A DNA stretch of 25,643 nt, from the NCBI GenBank assembly GCA_036897625.1, contig JAYMTA010000653.1:1-25643 (forward strand), written 5' to 3'. A model generated the notes under the pieces. That model saw only the letters and a program-made list of their open reading frames with translations. It did no database searches and had not been told where the DNA came from. Within the stretch, counting starts at the first letter, position 1, and each line of letters starts with the position of its first letter. Of this stretch, positions 8,698 through 19,500 are shown piece after piece. Source of the DNA: Pelargonium cotyledonis (lineage: Eukaryota > Streptophyta > Magnoliopsida > Geraniales > Geraniaceae). Position numbers and translations under genes: made by a program.

Positions 8698-11600
8698 ATG
8701 GCGGAACAATTGGGCTTGGAAGGTAGCCAACCGGTGGATCTTTCCAAGCACCCCTCTGGAATTGTTCCCACGCTTCAGTAAGTCTCTGATTCTCTTCATT
8801 ATTTTTTTATGTTGAAAAAACATGATTTTGATCGGATTTGAGTTTGTGTCTGTTTTGTTATTGTAAATTAGAGAAGAAAAATATAATTTTGACACATTGG
8901 GGATTAACTGAATTTGATATTGTACAATAGGTTGATTAGAAGGCATGCGAGTCAATGAATTGAATCGTATGATGTTTGTTAAGATTGGATTTGTTCAATG
9001 ATGGCAAGCAATAGAAATTTCACATGCTGTTGCTACTGACCTCTTAGTTCAGCTCCTCCTAGTCCCTAGAATGTGTTATGGGTTTGATTTCATTTTGAGT
9101 TTGTGGGTAATTGTAAATTACATTTTTTTTTTTTTACAAATTTGGGATTCACTGAATTTGATTTTGCAAAATAAGATGATTAGAAGCCTTGTGAGCGAGT
9201 GAATTGAATCATATGTTGTTTGTTCGGATTGGAGTTCCTTGTAAGAAGCTATATTTCAATTGCTTAAGATGGCAAGCAATTGAAATTTCACTTGTTGCTA
9301 TTGAACATATAGCTCAGCTGCTCATAGTATCTAACAATGTGTTATAGGTTTGACTTCACTTTATTTCACTTACTTTAGAAGACCACCAAGATCTTGTATC
9401 TAATCGGTATTGATTCTTGATTTACCAATTTGACGTGATATGGGTTTCTTACTGAACTGCTGAGCATTCTGATTTTTATGCCTTGAAGAGGGCTTGAACC
9501 TCCATAATCTTTAGCAGGTGATTTTGAGGTGAATCCCTATTGATCCACCTTCATTTGTCAAAATTGAATGGCAAACCACAGTTGCTCTCAATACTCTCAA
9601 TTGTTTTGATACCTTTGTACATCTTACATAAGTCGTTGGCAATATGTTAGCCTTCTTAAAGTGTAACATGCAAGGAAAAATTCATATAGTGAAAGCATAT
9701 TTTAAGCATTCTAGCAAAAGATGTGACTCATTGGTAGAAAAATGGGTTGGAACTTGGAAGTTGAGAATATTGGGAATTTACACTTATCAGCTATTTGCTG
9801 GACAATACCTATATTTGGTGCTTATGTTGTGGTCATTTTATCTCAACTCATAGCTGGACACTTCAACTTCAACATTTTTTCCAAATTACTTGGTTGCCAA
9901 TCATTGTACCTGGCTTTTGCCTATTTAAACTATATAAATTATCAGTTCAGTCCATGTTCTCTGATGTTGAGGTATAATGGAAATTTATTTATCAATTCTA
10001 TTTGAAAAACATTTCCATAATGTTCAATAATTAAATTCGAAATCATAAAGTTGATAATTTGGTATTTGTGTAGAAATATTGTATCAACTGTCAACTTGGA
10101 TTGTAAGTTGGAGCTCAAGACAATTGCCTTGCAAGCTCGAAATGCAGAATACAATCCTAAGGTATGTTACAGTTTTGTAAATTTGATCATTTGATTCATA
10201 TTCCACTCCTGTGCTAATTCAGCTGGATTAGCACTTATCTATTATGATTTGGCATATATGATGTGAGGTGTTTTTGTTCGATTACTAACCTCTTACATTC
10301 AAATGCTCGAACAGCGTTTTGCTGCTGTTATAATGAGGATAAGGGAACCAAAGACTACTGCTTTGATTTTTGCCTCTGGAAAAATGGTAAATTTCTTACA
10401 CCGTCTGAAATTCCAATCATTGGTGAAACTGTTGCATTTTTTGTTGTTGAGTTGGTAACATTTGATTTTTCTTTAAATCTATATATTATGTGTTGGGTTA
10501 TGTTGGTTCTTGATGAATTCAGTAGCTTTAAGTGCTGGTCATATGGTTTAGCTTTTGTTGGGTTTCTGTTGTGGTTCATTTATGCATAAAATTGTAATGC
10601 ATGGTGTGGTTGTTTGGACTATGGAGGTCAATTGTTAAACCAAAATGGTTCTGATTGAGTCTCAGGCCATGTTCACAATTAGGTTACTGAATTATACACC
10701 CATGCTGTTTCAGGTCTGCACAGGTGCAAAAAGTGAACAGCAGTCAAAGCTGGCAGCAAGGAAGGTAAAAGTTGCTTTTAAGAATACTAGTCCTTCAATT
10801 TAGAGTACTTTGGCCATTTCTGGTGCATGTAATATTCAGGTAAAAAAAATTAAAATCTTCTTCAGTTGCAACTAGGAGCACAACTATTTTTGGAACCAAT
10901 AATGAATTTGCTTGACAAGGATCATATTTACTGTTGTGATCGTTTATTTGACAATGTTTATCTGACGTGGTATATATGATTATAGTATGCCCGAATCATC
11001 CAGAAGCTTGGTTTTCCTGCTAAGTTTAAGGTATCTCTCTCACCATGTATACACATAGGCTGATGCCCAATTACAACCTCAAACATATGCACACCTGTAA
11101 ACTTGTCGTATTTGTTATTATTGGTACTTCTTAAACTTTTTAATCATATGTTTTATTGTTACAGGACTTCAAGATTCAGAATATTGTGGGATCTTGTGAT
11201 GTAAAATTCCCAATCAGACTTGAGGGTCTGGCATACTCACACGGTGCCTTTTCAAGTGTAAGTACATTGCCCATTCCTGTGTAAAAAGGACATCTCAGTT
11301 CACAAGGCTTACACCATTGTGGGGTTTGGGGAGGGTCATTTGTGTAGGCTGTTTTCTTAACTTGTGCCCGTGATCTTAAGGTTACAAGGTAGCTACCTTG
11401 TTGATGTGTCTCTTCCAGTGTATTGATAGAAACTTTACCACGATAGCTGATGCACTTCTGCTGAGTTTGATATCTAAATTCAACCATTCCATTCATGTGG
11501 GATATAGGTTATTGTGTTCATCTATGTTCCTTTTTCTTTCTTTTTTTAAGATCATTCATTTGGATATACTATTAACGACATTATGGGAGCCTTTTCAATT

Positions 11601-12144
11601 TCAGAATGGCCTTTAGGTTACGTTTAGAGAATCTGATTTGAAATACAAATAGAACTCCAAGGAAACCATAGAATTTCAAATGACAATTATGACTAGTCAT
11701 TTGCAATCCCATGCTGTACACACCCATGCGGCCATGCCATATTTGGTGCCTTGTTTTTCTCGTTGGACTTACACTGTTTTATTGGTGGCAGTATGAACCC
11801 GAGCTTTTTCCTGGGCTAATATATCGAATGAAGCAGCCTAAGATTGTACTCCTTATATTTGTATCCGGAAAAATTGTGCTTACAGGAGCCAAGGTAACAT
11901 ATCTCATTTGCTCGCATGTAGCAATGGAGGGGTTATCTGAACAACTCTTTTCCTTCATGTCCAGGTGAGAGAAGAGACATATACAGCTTTCGAGAACATA
12001 TACCCAGTACTTACCGAGTTCAGGAAGGTCCAGCAATGGTAATGACCCTGCTCTTGCTGAACTCTAAGGATTATTATATATAAAGAAATGGTGGGATTTA
12101 TATGTCTGTCATTACATTACATGTTATTTATGTTTGGTGGCAGA
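8698..12144 (+). CDS. TBP: TATA-box-binding protein (TBP)
   Basis: The general transcription factor that binds and bends TATA DNA and nucleates pre-initiation complexes of all three nuclear RNA polymerases. Nine exons: 8698-8777, 10074-10161, 10315-10386, 10714-10764, 10986-11030, 11165-11257, 11792-11893, 11965-12038 and 12144 onward. All introns are GT..AG. The product is 201 residues against 200 in Arabidopsis. After a short plant-type N-terminus ([20 protein letters not shown]) come the two saddle repeats. The four DNA-intercalating phenylalanines are present: F58 and F75 in repeat 1, F149 and F166 in repeat 2, with FASGK and FVSGK. The basic stretch [19 protein letters not shown] links the repeats. 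The last intron splits the stop codon (TG|A). If it is retained, the frame reads TGG TAA and gains one tryptophan. Intron 1 (1296 bases) contains a tandem duplication; intron 6 holds a SINE relic. No lesion was found. Confidence 0.96.
8837..9364 (+). repeat. Diverged tandem duplication inside TBP intron 1
   Basis: Two copies of a unit of about 257 bases stand head to tail, roughly 8837-9093 and 9094-9364. Matching landmarks in order are TTTGAGTTTGTG, ATTGTAAATTA, ACTGAATTTGAT, GATTAGAAG, GAATTGAATC, GATGGCAAGCAAT, GAAATTTCAC, AATGTGTTAT and GGTTTGA. The second copy carries an insertion of about 20 bases, and both have many substitutions, so the duplication is old. No coding content. Confidence 0.85.
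11281..11403 (-). mobile_element. Au-like tRNA-derived SINE relic in TBP intron 6
   Basis: Read on the minus strand, the order of blocks matches the widespread plant Au SINE as I know it: AAGGTAGCTACCTTGTAACC, a decayed B-box region (AGATCACGGGCACAAGTT), AACAGCCT, GACCCTCCCCAAACCCCAC, AATGGTGTAAGCCTTGTG, and a T-rich tail (CCTTTTT) at 11282-11290. The promoter boxes are mutated, so it is an inactive copy. It lies antisense to TBP, between exons 6 and 7. Target duplications were not identified. Confidence 0.7.
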
Positions 12145-12976
12145 TGAGATCTACACATCCTGTTGAGGAAGGGGTGGTGAATATGCATGCATAATAGGTG
12201 GAGGGGCATGAATGAACCATCATGCTATTTCTACATATTGAGAGGCTTGGAGGGGTTGGTTGGATTCCCATTTTTGGCCTCAGAGAGAACTGTTTTGTTT
12301 TCATGCCTTTACTAAAGAGAAAGGCAGGCAGGCTGAGATATAAATGAAAAGCTTTTGTTTTTGTTTTGCTTTTATGGAGGATCTTTGACAATGTGAATAT
12401 TGTTGGAATAGTTCAATAATAATTTCACATTTTGATCACCTTTTGTTCAAATGAAGTATACAAATGAATCATCTCTATCTTGTATTAGAACATTTCTTAT
12501 GTTACGATTTTACCTTAACATTTATCGATAAGGTTGGATGAACTCACATTTTACAAGTAAACCATGAACAATGGCCTGAATCATTTCAAAGTTGGGTTCG
12601 GGTTAAACATCCTAAGCTGCTAACTCCATAGCCCGAATCATTTTGCGGTCGGGTTCCGGTTAAACCTACCCAACCATAACCCCAATGGTTAGCTAGGGTC
12701 TAGTTAGGAGGGCAAATTTGGTATTTCGCACAAAGACCAAAGAAGATATTCTGACAAGGAGAGAGACATGTGCGGAAACATGTGGCGATGGTATTTTCCG
12801 TGGAGTGACTGATTTTTCTTTTCCACCATTTTTCTTTTCTACTTCCAAAAACTGAACCAACTAAACTAAAATCCACATTTCCATTTCCTCTCCGATCAAA
12901 ACTGTCAATGATTCGAAACTACATTGGAACTGGAGAGGAATAGATCAACCACAACACCAATAAAAAAGCTAGCTTG
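12145..12976 (+). other. TBP 3' untranslated region and intergenic DNA before the HNH gene
   Basis: Contains the TBP 3' untranslated region, with an AATAAT polyadenylation-like signal near 12415. A directly repeated pair of about 37 bases follows at 12574-12609 and 12631-12667 (GCCTGAATCATTT and GCCCGAATCATTT, each followed by a GGGTTCGGGTTAAAC-like block). The last 250 bases precede the HNH start codon and should contain its promoter, but no clear TATA box was seen. No coding exon is supported. Confidence 0.55.
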
Positions 12977-15900
12977 ATGGCCCAATTCGCCACAGCAACA
13001 ACAATACACGGGCGCCTGAAATCGCTGAGGTGTGGCGATTCGTTTCGCTGCGACACGAAAGACCCATTTCACTATAATAAGCTACTCCTGCTGGGAAATG
13101 GTGGGTCGAGCTCCATTCAGCTCCACAAGCCCAAATTTGAGCTCTTGGGTTCCACTAGGATCTACTCTTCTTCTTCGCCATCTAAGAACCAATTTAAGCA
13201 TTTTGATGCCGAGGTGCTCGTCAATGGGAGTGATATTGAGTTAGACACCGACGAGTTGTCTTGTTTCAGAGGGCTCGTCTTGGATCTCTCTTACAGGTCT
13301 CTTTATTTGCTTTACCAATTTCTTAAAATTACTTCACTTTGTTTATTGATACCCTTGTCATATATACATGTTTTTTGGATTCATCATTCTTAAAGGCATG
13401 TGCAAAATTTGGGATAAAATGAAAGTTGCATAATTGTTATTTTGAGTATTGGTGATGAGATCCAATATTATAATGATTAGCTTTTATTTAAAAAATAGTT
13501 GGAGGGTCAAGTACGAAATGTGTATAGTTTGATGATTCGTTATAACATTGTAAGTACAAACTTTTCTAATTTATGCAGTTGATTATGGCTTTAACTTGGT
13601 GATCATGGTATGACGTGTCTCTATTGGTGATGGAGTCAATGTTGCTCTAGTAGTATCAGAGAAAGCTACTTATCTACATGTCATTTTGTGCTTTTATGTT
13701 CTGTGTTAGCTAAATCAATCTATGTGGTATAGGTAGATTCACGATTAGTTGTGTGTTATGAGTTCCATTTTAATAAGAAGTTGAAGCCATGGAAACTAGT
13801 TTTTTTACGTGTTTGTGGTCCTAAGAGAGACTCAAGTGGCTTCAAATGTGCACTCTAAGAAGTTGAAGGCTTGAAGCCAGTGAAACTAGTGTTGTGCATG
13901 TTTGTGTTATTATGTTCTGTGTTAGCTGAATCAATCTAGATATCTTCTTATCTACATATCATTGTGTTATTATGCTCCGTGTTAGACTTTTAGCTGAATC
14001 AATCTAGTTGGTTAGGTAGATTTGTTGACTAGTTGTGTGTTATGTGTTCCATTTTAAGAAGTTGAAGCCATTGAAACCAGCCTTTTACATGTTTGTGGTC
14101 CTAACATAGGCAGGGACGGATGCACAGCATCCACATTGGGGGCAGTTGCCCCCAGTGAATTTTTTTCTTTCAAAAAACACCACAAAATTTTATAAATTTT
14201 CATATTTGTCCTAACAAAATTTTACTTTTGCCCCCACAAAAATATTCAAATCATTAAGTATTGCCCCCATATGCGAACCTTGAACCTCTCACCCAAAATA
14301 ATTTATATAAGATAATTTTTTTTGCCCCCACAAACTAAGTTCTGGATCCGTCCCTTACATAGGCTTAAGTGGCTTCAAATGTGCACTCTATATGTATAAA
14401 TGATGTTCTATTCATTGATAGTTGTTATTTCCTGGTATTCATATGGTTGGCAAGTCCGATGCATTTATTCTTTTGAGTGTTTAAGTCGGTTTTTCGTATT
14501 CTCTTTCATTTCTAGTTTCTAAGTTATAGGAGACCTTCCATGGTCATGTGCTCATGGTTTCATCTGTTATGTTTCGTGGACCAGGCCAGTCAATATTGTC
14601 GGTTGGAAGCGTGCCATATGTTTGGAGTTCATGGAGAAGGTTGGTCTAATGTGTCTCACATATTCTTGATATATGCCTTGTGGATATTAGTAGTGCATAA
14701 TTTTGCTATATTCAAAGAGATGGGTACATTTTGTGTTCTTCTGGTAATTTCACACTCATGAGTCCAGGCTTCTGATTTTTTTTTTTAATCTTATTTCTCG
14801 GCAGGCTGATGTTTTAGAATATTATGAAAAGACTGTAAATTCCCCAAGCGGATCCTATTATATACCAGCCGTGTTAAGGGTATGCAAATAAAGAGATCTT
14901 TACTTTGCATTTTTTCTTAGGCTTTAGAGTTGTGTTAGTTTATATTGTAAAGCATTTGGCTTCTTCTCTTTCCGGGTGAAATGCTTATGATCACTTGAGC
15001 TTCTCGTCTTCTTTCAGGTTCAACAATTACTCCGGATTGTTAAGAGAAAAAGAATCAGAAGGGTTGCTAGTCGTAAGGATATACTCCGGCGTGACGATTT
15101 CACCTGCCAGTAAGTTATTTGCAAAAACCGTTCATTTAAGCTGAACTTGTTCAGCTGAAGTAAAACCATTAGCAGCAGAACTTTACATATGTCCTTTTGA
15201 ACAGGTATTGTTCTTCACTTGACGACTTGACCATTGACCATGTCCTCCCGATATCACGAGGTGGAGAATGGAGTTGGGAAAATCTGGTAAGACAAGCTGT
15301 TGCTGATAGTTTTAGTCAGTCAAGAGAAGAAAAAAAATATCAAAATATAAACTATCAGGATCCGAACAATACAATGCATATCTTTCTGTTTGTGATGTTC
15401 TTCTTTTCTGTGATAGGTAACTGCTTGTAACAAATGTAACATAAAGAAAGGGAGCAAGACTATAGAGGAAGCGAATATGAAGCTGATTAAGATCCTGAAG
15501 GTATTATTTCCTTCACAACGCCATATCAGTAAACGAACAAATCATTCTATGCATAGCTTGTTGTTTACTTGCAAGTCTTTTGGATATAAATAGACATGGT
15601 CAATTTGGCTACTAACAACAGCAATTCTAGTAGCGTTTGGAGTAGACTTGTTGTTCATGAATGAGAATCAAGAATCGGAATGGAAATGAGATTCTCTTTG
15701 TTGATGTTTGGTTTATGATTTTTTTTTTTTTTTGTTGTTTTACTGCTAACGCCCTTGAACTATTTGAAAATGTGGTTTACCCCTAGAAATTGGTTAAAGA
15801 CAGTTAGGAACCTGTAAAATGACATTTTTGCCCTTGTGAAATGATACCGTTTGTTGCATGAATTCTTGTAGGCACCAAAGGACAGCTACGACGTATTTGC

Positions 15901-15982
15901 GGTACCCTTGACAAAAGACGCGTTAAAGAGGCTGAAGAAGAGAATGGAGACACCAGAAGAGTGGCGGCAATACTTACGGTAG
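12977..15982 (+). CDS. HNH endonuclease-domain protein of bacterial type, probably plastid-targeted
   Basis: Seven exons: 12977-13296, 14585-14639, 14805-14879, 15018-15109, 15205-15286, 15417-15500 and 15872-15982, all GT..AG, giving 272 residues. Residues 1 to about 75 are rich in Ser, basic residues and hydroxylated residues, poor in acidic ones and not conserved in bacteria, as expected of a chloroplast transit peptide. Residues 98-150 (GLVLDLSYRPVNIVGWKRAI onward) form the N-terminal module that precedes HNH domains in cyanobacterial and proteobacterial McrA-like proteins. The HNH/zinc motif is complete: C180 and C183, the catalytic pair D192-H193, N207, then C212 and C215, with N216 after. 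This ββα-metal fold cuts or nicks nucleic acid; the natural substrate in plants is not known to me. Annotated Arabidopsis relatives are simply called HNH endonucleases. The start is the ATG at 12977. The gene faces NOT3 tail-to-tail, with 582 bases between stop codons. Confidence 0.92.
13668..14390 (+). repeat. Tandem duplication in HNH-gene intron 1
   Basis: Unit 1 (13668-13857) and unit 2 (13947-14390, enlarged by the MITE at 14111-14355) share landmarks in order: CTTATCTACAT, TGTGTTAG, GAATCAATCTA or AAATCAATCTA, GTAGATT, TAGTTGTGTGTTATG, GTTCCATTTTAA, GAAGTTGAAGCCAT, TGTTTGTGGTCCTAA, and CAAGTGGCTTCAAATG (TAAGTGG in unit 2). Between them a shorter partial copy at about 13858-13946 repeats the GAAGTTGAAGGC and GTTAGCTGAATCAATCTAG parts. 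No coding content; the copies are diverged but obvious. Confidence 0.85.
14111..14355. mobile_element. hAT-type MITE nested in the intron repeat
   Basis: A non-autonomous element of about 245 bases. Its termini are inverted: CAGGGACGGATGCA at the left and TGGATCCGTCCCT at the right, with the CAGGG start typical of hAT termini. It is flanked by AACATAGG on the left and TACATAGG on the right, a near-perfect 8-bp target duplication, as hAT elements make. Unit 1 of the surrounding tandem repeat, 300 bases upstream, shows the unoccupied site. Inside are C/G-run motifs (GGGGGCAGTTGCCCCC) and AT-rich filler but no transposase frame. Confidence 0.85.
15630..15747. mobile_element. MITE-like repeat, copy C, in HNH-gene intron 6
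   Basis: It begins GTAGCGTTTGGAGT. In opposite orientation to the copy at 23902-24058 it continues with AATGAGAATCAAGAATCGGA, ATGAGATTCTC, TTGTTGATGTTTGG and TTATGATTTTTTT, each block matching the reverse complement of that copy in the same order. The right end near ACTGCTAAC is approximate. It has no coding potential. Confidence 0.6.
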
Positions 15983-16564
15983 CCCGCTGAGGGTGGGCAG
16001 TCGTGTACATTCATGTGGTTGTGGTTGGTACATATTGAATATGTTGTATTGTAGCTCATGGTTCTCAGGTTTGCTAAAAATAAACCTCTTAATTGTATAT
16101 GCGGCATAGCTCATACAAGTGCTTGACTTGTTTTCTTTCTTTGCCTGAGAAGCTCTGTAAATTTCATGTAAGACAACAGATACCTGATGTAATGCTTGTG
16201 TATATATCATTGTTCTAATTAATATCTTTTATTGGGACCTTTTTAGTGAGTTATTACATGTAAATAGTCACATAATGATCTGCATTTAAAAAATGTTTAT
16301 AAATTTCTTTCATTGTCTTCTTGTTGTGTAGATCTCTTTCACATTAAAAAAGCACTTCAAGTCCTATGGAATTCAATATTCATCACTCACACTACCTTTA
16401 TTTTCTTGTGTATTTGATGATGATGATTCAATTGAAGAAATTTATACCATCAACTTCATGCAATTCACAAACCAAAAGTCAAATCTAATAATGAATCACA
16501 CAAACTAAAGTTGGAATTTTGACAACATCAGGAGAAAAAAAAGAAGACACTAAAGTGAACTCTT
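15983..16564. other. Convergent 3' flanks of the HNH gene and NOT3
   Basis: The region between the two stop codons must contain both 3' untranslated regions. An AATAAA hexamer near 16079 is a plausible polyadenylation signal for the HNH transcript. Short frames on the minus strand here are antisense to the end of the HNH gene and show no domain. Nothing else is supported. Confidence 0.5.
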
Positions 16565-19500
16565 CTATACAATCAGCTCATCTTCAAGATAGTTGTACTC
16601 AAAAGTGAACTCAGTCTTGATCCTTTGGCACCTGATCAAACAAAACATCAAAGCACATGTCAAAACCATATAGATAGGTAAGGATCGATAAATATTCGCT
16701 CATTTAACAAACGAGTCAAGCTTGAGCTGAATTCTGAAGCTTGATAGGGCTCGCAAGCCGGTTTGTTTATTAATTTATATTACTTTAATTTATGATAAAG
16801 TGTCAAAGATTCATGCCAAATCAAGCTAGTCTTTTTCCAATTGACCTCGAGCCTAAATCTATAAGCTTGTTTGAACTCGAGCCGAGTAAAAAATAATTAA
16901 ACAGAGCCAAGGCGGGTATCGACAATTTTACTCAATTATCTGAAAACAGCAACTGCATAGCCAAGTGATATTGAGCAATAACCCTCATGAGAAGAAGAGG
17001 ACAGTGAACATACCATCCGTGTTGTAGGTCATCGTTAGCGATATGGAAATCAAAGTAAACATATGTTCCCTGTTCGTATTCATCTGTGGCAACTTTTGGC
17101 TCTTCATGCCGTTGAAACCATGTATTGTATTTCCGATGGTATCTCCACGACTGCTTCTTCAACTCCCTTGCAGCTAAATATTGTTGATACGTGTTCTGCA
17201 CACAATAACAAACTTGAGAACAAGCTCATAATACTTGTATCACAAGAATTTCAAGTTGCATTAAAAGCACCTGCTGATAGTAAAATGCAAAGAACAGTGT
17301 ATCGGTGCCAAAATTATCAAGACTCAGTCGTTCCCAGAAGGCAGGATTATTAACAATCGGAGCTTGCACTTGTGGATAGCTGGGAGGTGTCACTGCAGGG
17401 TGCCTCTGTAGAAGATAATAACAATTTTAGAATAAATATACTGAATTCATTCAAGCGAACGAGTGTACCGAGATTTTATAACGAGCATCCTTACTGGAGT
17501 ATAGCTCCTCGAGCGTTCCGAGTCTTTTGGTTGGGGAAGTTTGCAATAGGCAGCATCAAGCATTTGTAAATTGTATAACTGATCATGCATTCCCCCAGAA
17601 TTAACAGTAGACCCACTAAGGCTATCACCAATTGCACCAAGGTCGGCAACACTTCTCCGCCCAATAACACCATGGTTGGCTTGTTGTAATGGTTGCCTGG
17701 GAGATAGATCAGATACTCCCGTCATAGACCCAGATACTCCTGTCTGCATCACAACAACAAAAAAAAAGGCACTTCAACATTTTCACACCACACATTACAA
17801 CAATAATTACAATAGTCAACCACTAGCATAAAGTTTAGGCAACATTCTAAAAGATCAATTGACAAGAACAAATATGCACAACATTGCTCAAATATTAGAC
17901 CAGACATTAACAGATCATACAGTAACTTTGATGCAACAGGGAAGAATACCAATTGTTGAAATAACACAAATAACAACCTTAGCGCACAATCAGAATATTT
18001 TTTGCCTTGAGACATTAAAATGATAATGTTTCATATTGGATCAATGGCTAATATACAAGATGAGGCAAATCAAAATGAACAAGCAGAACTGAAAACTGAA
18101 TTTGCAAGTCAGGGAATTTCAGGGGAGATATGAACAGTCTTATAACCTATCAAGGTCAATAGGAAGAAGCAGTACCATTCAACTAAATATCCTTCAATGG
18201 CAAAAAAGGAAGAAAAAAAATGCTGTTAACAATGTGGACTTAAACCACTAATAAAACAAGACAGAAAACAAAGTACACAAAACCAATGCTTTGTTAACGA
18301 GAATGAATTGTATAAATATATAAGCAACATAGTAAAGTAGACAAAATATTAAATGTAGTACGCATACGGGAGTATCTACTGCATATGAAGCTTTCAGATC
18401 ATCCTCATTTCCTAGATTCTGACTAGGAGCGGATTCATCGGTTGAATCATCAGTTGGATTCTGCTGCTGCTGCTGCTGATCGTCTACCTTCACATGGTCA
18501 ATTTCTGCATCTCACATAACCCACATTAAGCTATACACTCTTTAATTGAAAGAAGGGTGTAACTAATACCCACCCAATAATACAAGATGTTATAAAAATT
18601 CTACTTCCAAAGTCGTCATCACATTTTAGCATCACATTACCTATAAATATAATTAATGTGAACTGCAACCTTTTGTCAAATCAACTATTAATCTATCATG
18701 CATTTCCGACATTAAAACTGGTGAATTGACATGTTCAGAATATGAATATCATTAGTAGAACTAGGGGTAGTAAGATCATGTTGGTGAAAATACAGAATGT
18801 GAAAAAGACAAGCATTTTTAAATGTACGAAATGACTTGCAGTTTAATAGATAGGTCAACTGGTGAACTTCCAAAATTAAATCAATGTGTTCTTTTCTTTT
18901 GGATATAATAGCAACATATGCACAGGGCAGCAGAGACCCATCCCCAACAAAAAATGAAATAAAGTTACAACACAAAGTTATACAGAATGAAGGTACCAGT
19001 ATCTTTTGAAGCATGTGACATCAATGACTGCTGACTTGACTGTTGTTGAATGGGACTTGGCTGTTGCTGTAAGGTGGCAGATGTGACGGTATTGAAACCC
19101 GGTGCCTGTACTCCAAGTCCCAGGCCAGCTTGCTGGGTTACAGATGAACTCTGAGAATTGAACTGTATATACAATCAATCAGATATCTATCATGCAAAAT
19201 ATTATAATACGTCCCCTACGGAATGGCGCAATGGTCAAGAACACGCATCTCCATGTGGGAGGTTGTGGGTTCAAATCCCATTGCGTCGGGTGTGGTGGGG
19301 TGGGGTTTAAAGGGGAGAGCTACCCCCTATTGTGTAGCTCAAATAGTTAGAAAAAAAAAATTATAATACCGAATTTAAGAATAAAGATAGAGCTTAACAA
19401 AGTTACTACGCAGAATCAGTAATGTTCTGGATTCTGGAAAAAATATAAAAGTTACTTTTAAAAGGTTTCTATTTATTATTATTATTTCACAATAAACTTT

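Noticed and set aside
9644..10005. Overlapping plus-strand frames in TBP intron 1
   Set aside because: They lie in an intron with AT-rich composition, overlap one another in different frames and show no motif.
17747..18015. 88-codon minus-strand frame upstream of NOT3 exon 13
   Set aside because: It lies in the intron before exon 13, is hydrophobic by AT-rich composition and lacks any conserved motif.
19221..19290. Possible tRNA gene
   Set aside because: A and B boxes fit, but the stems do not pair as a cloverleaf, and the unit is bounded by target duplications with an A tail. It is the head of a SINE.
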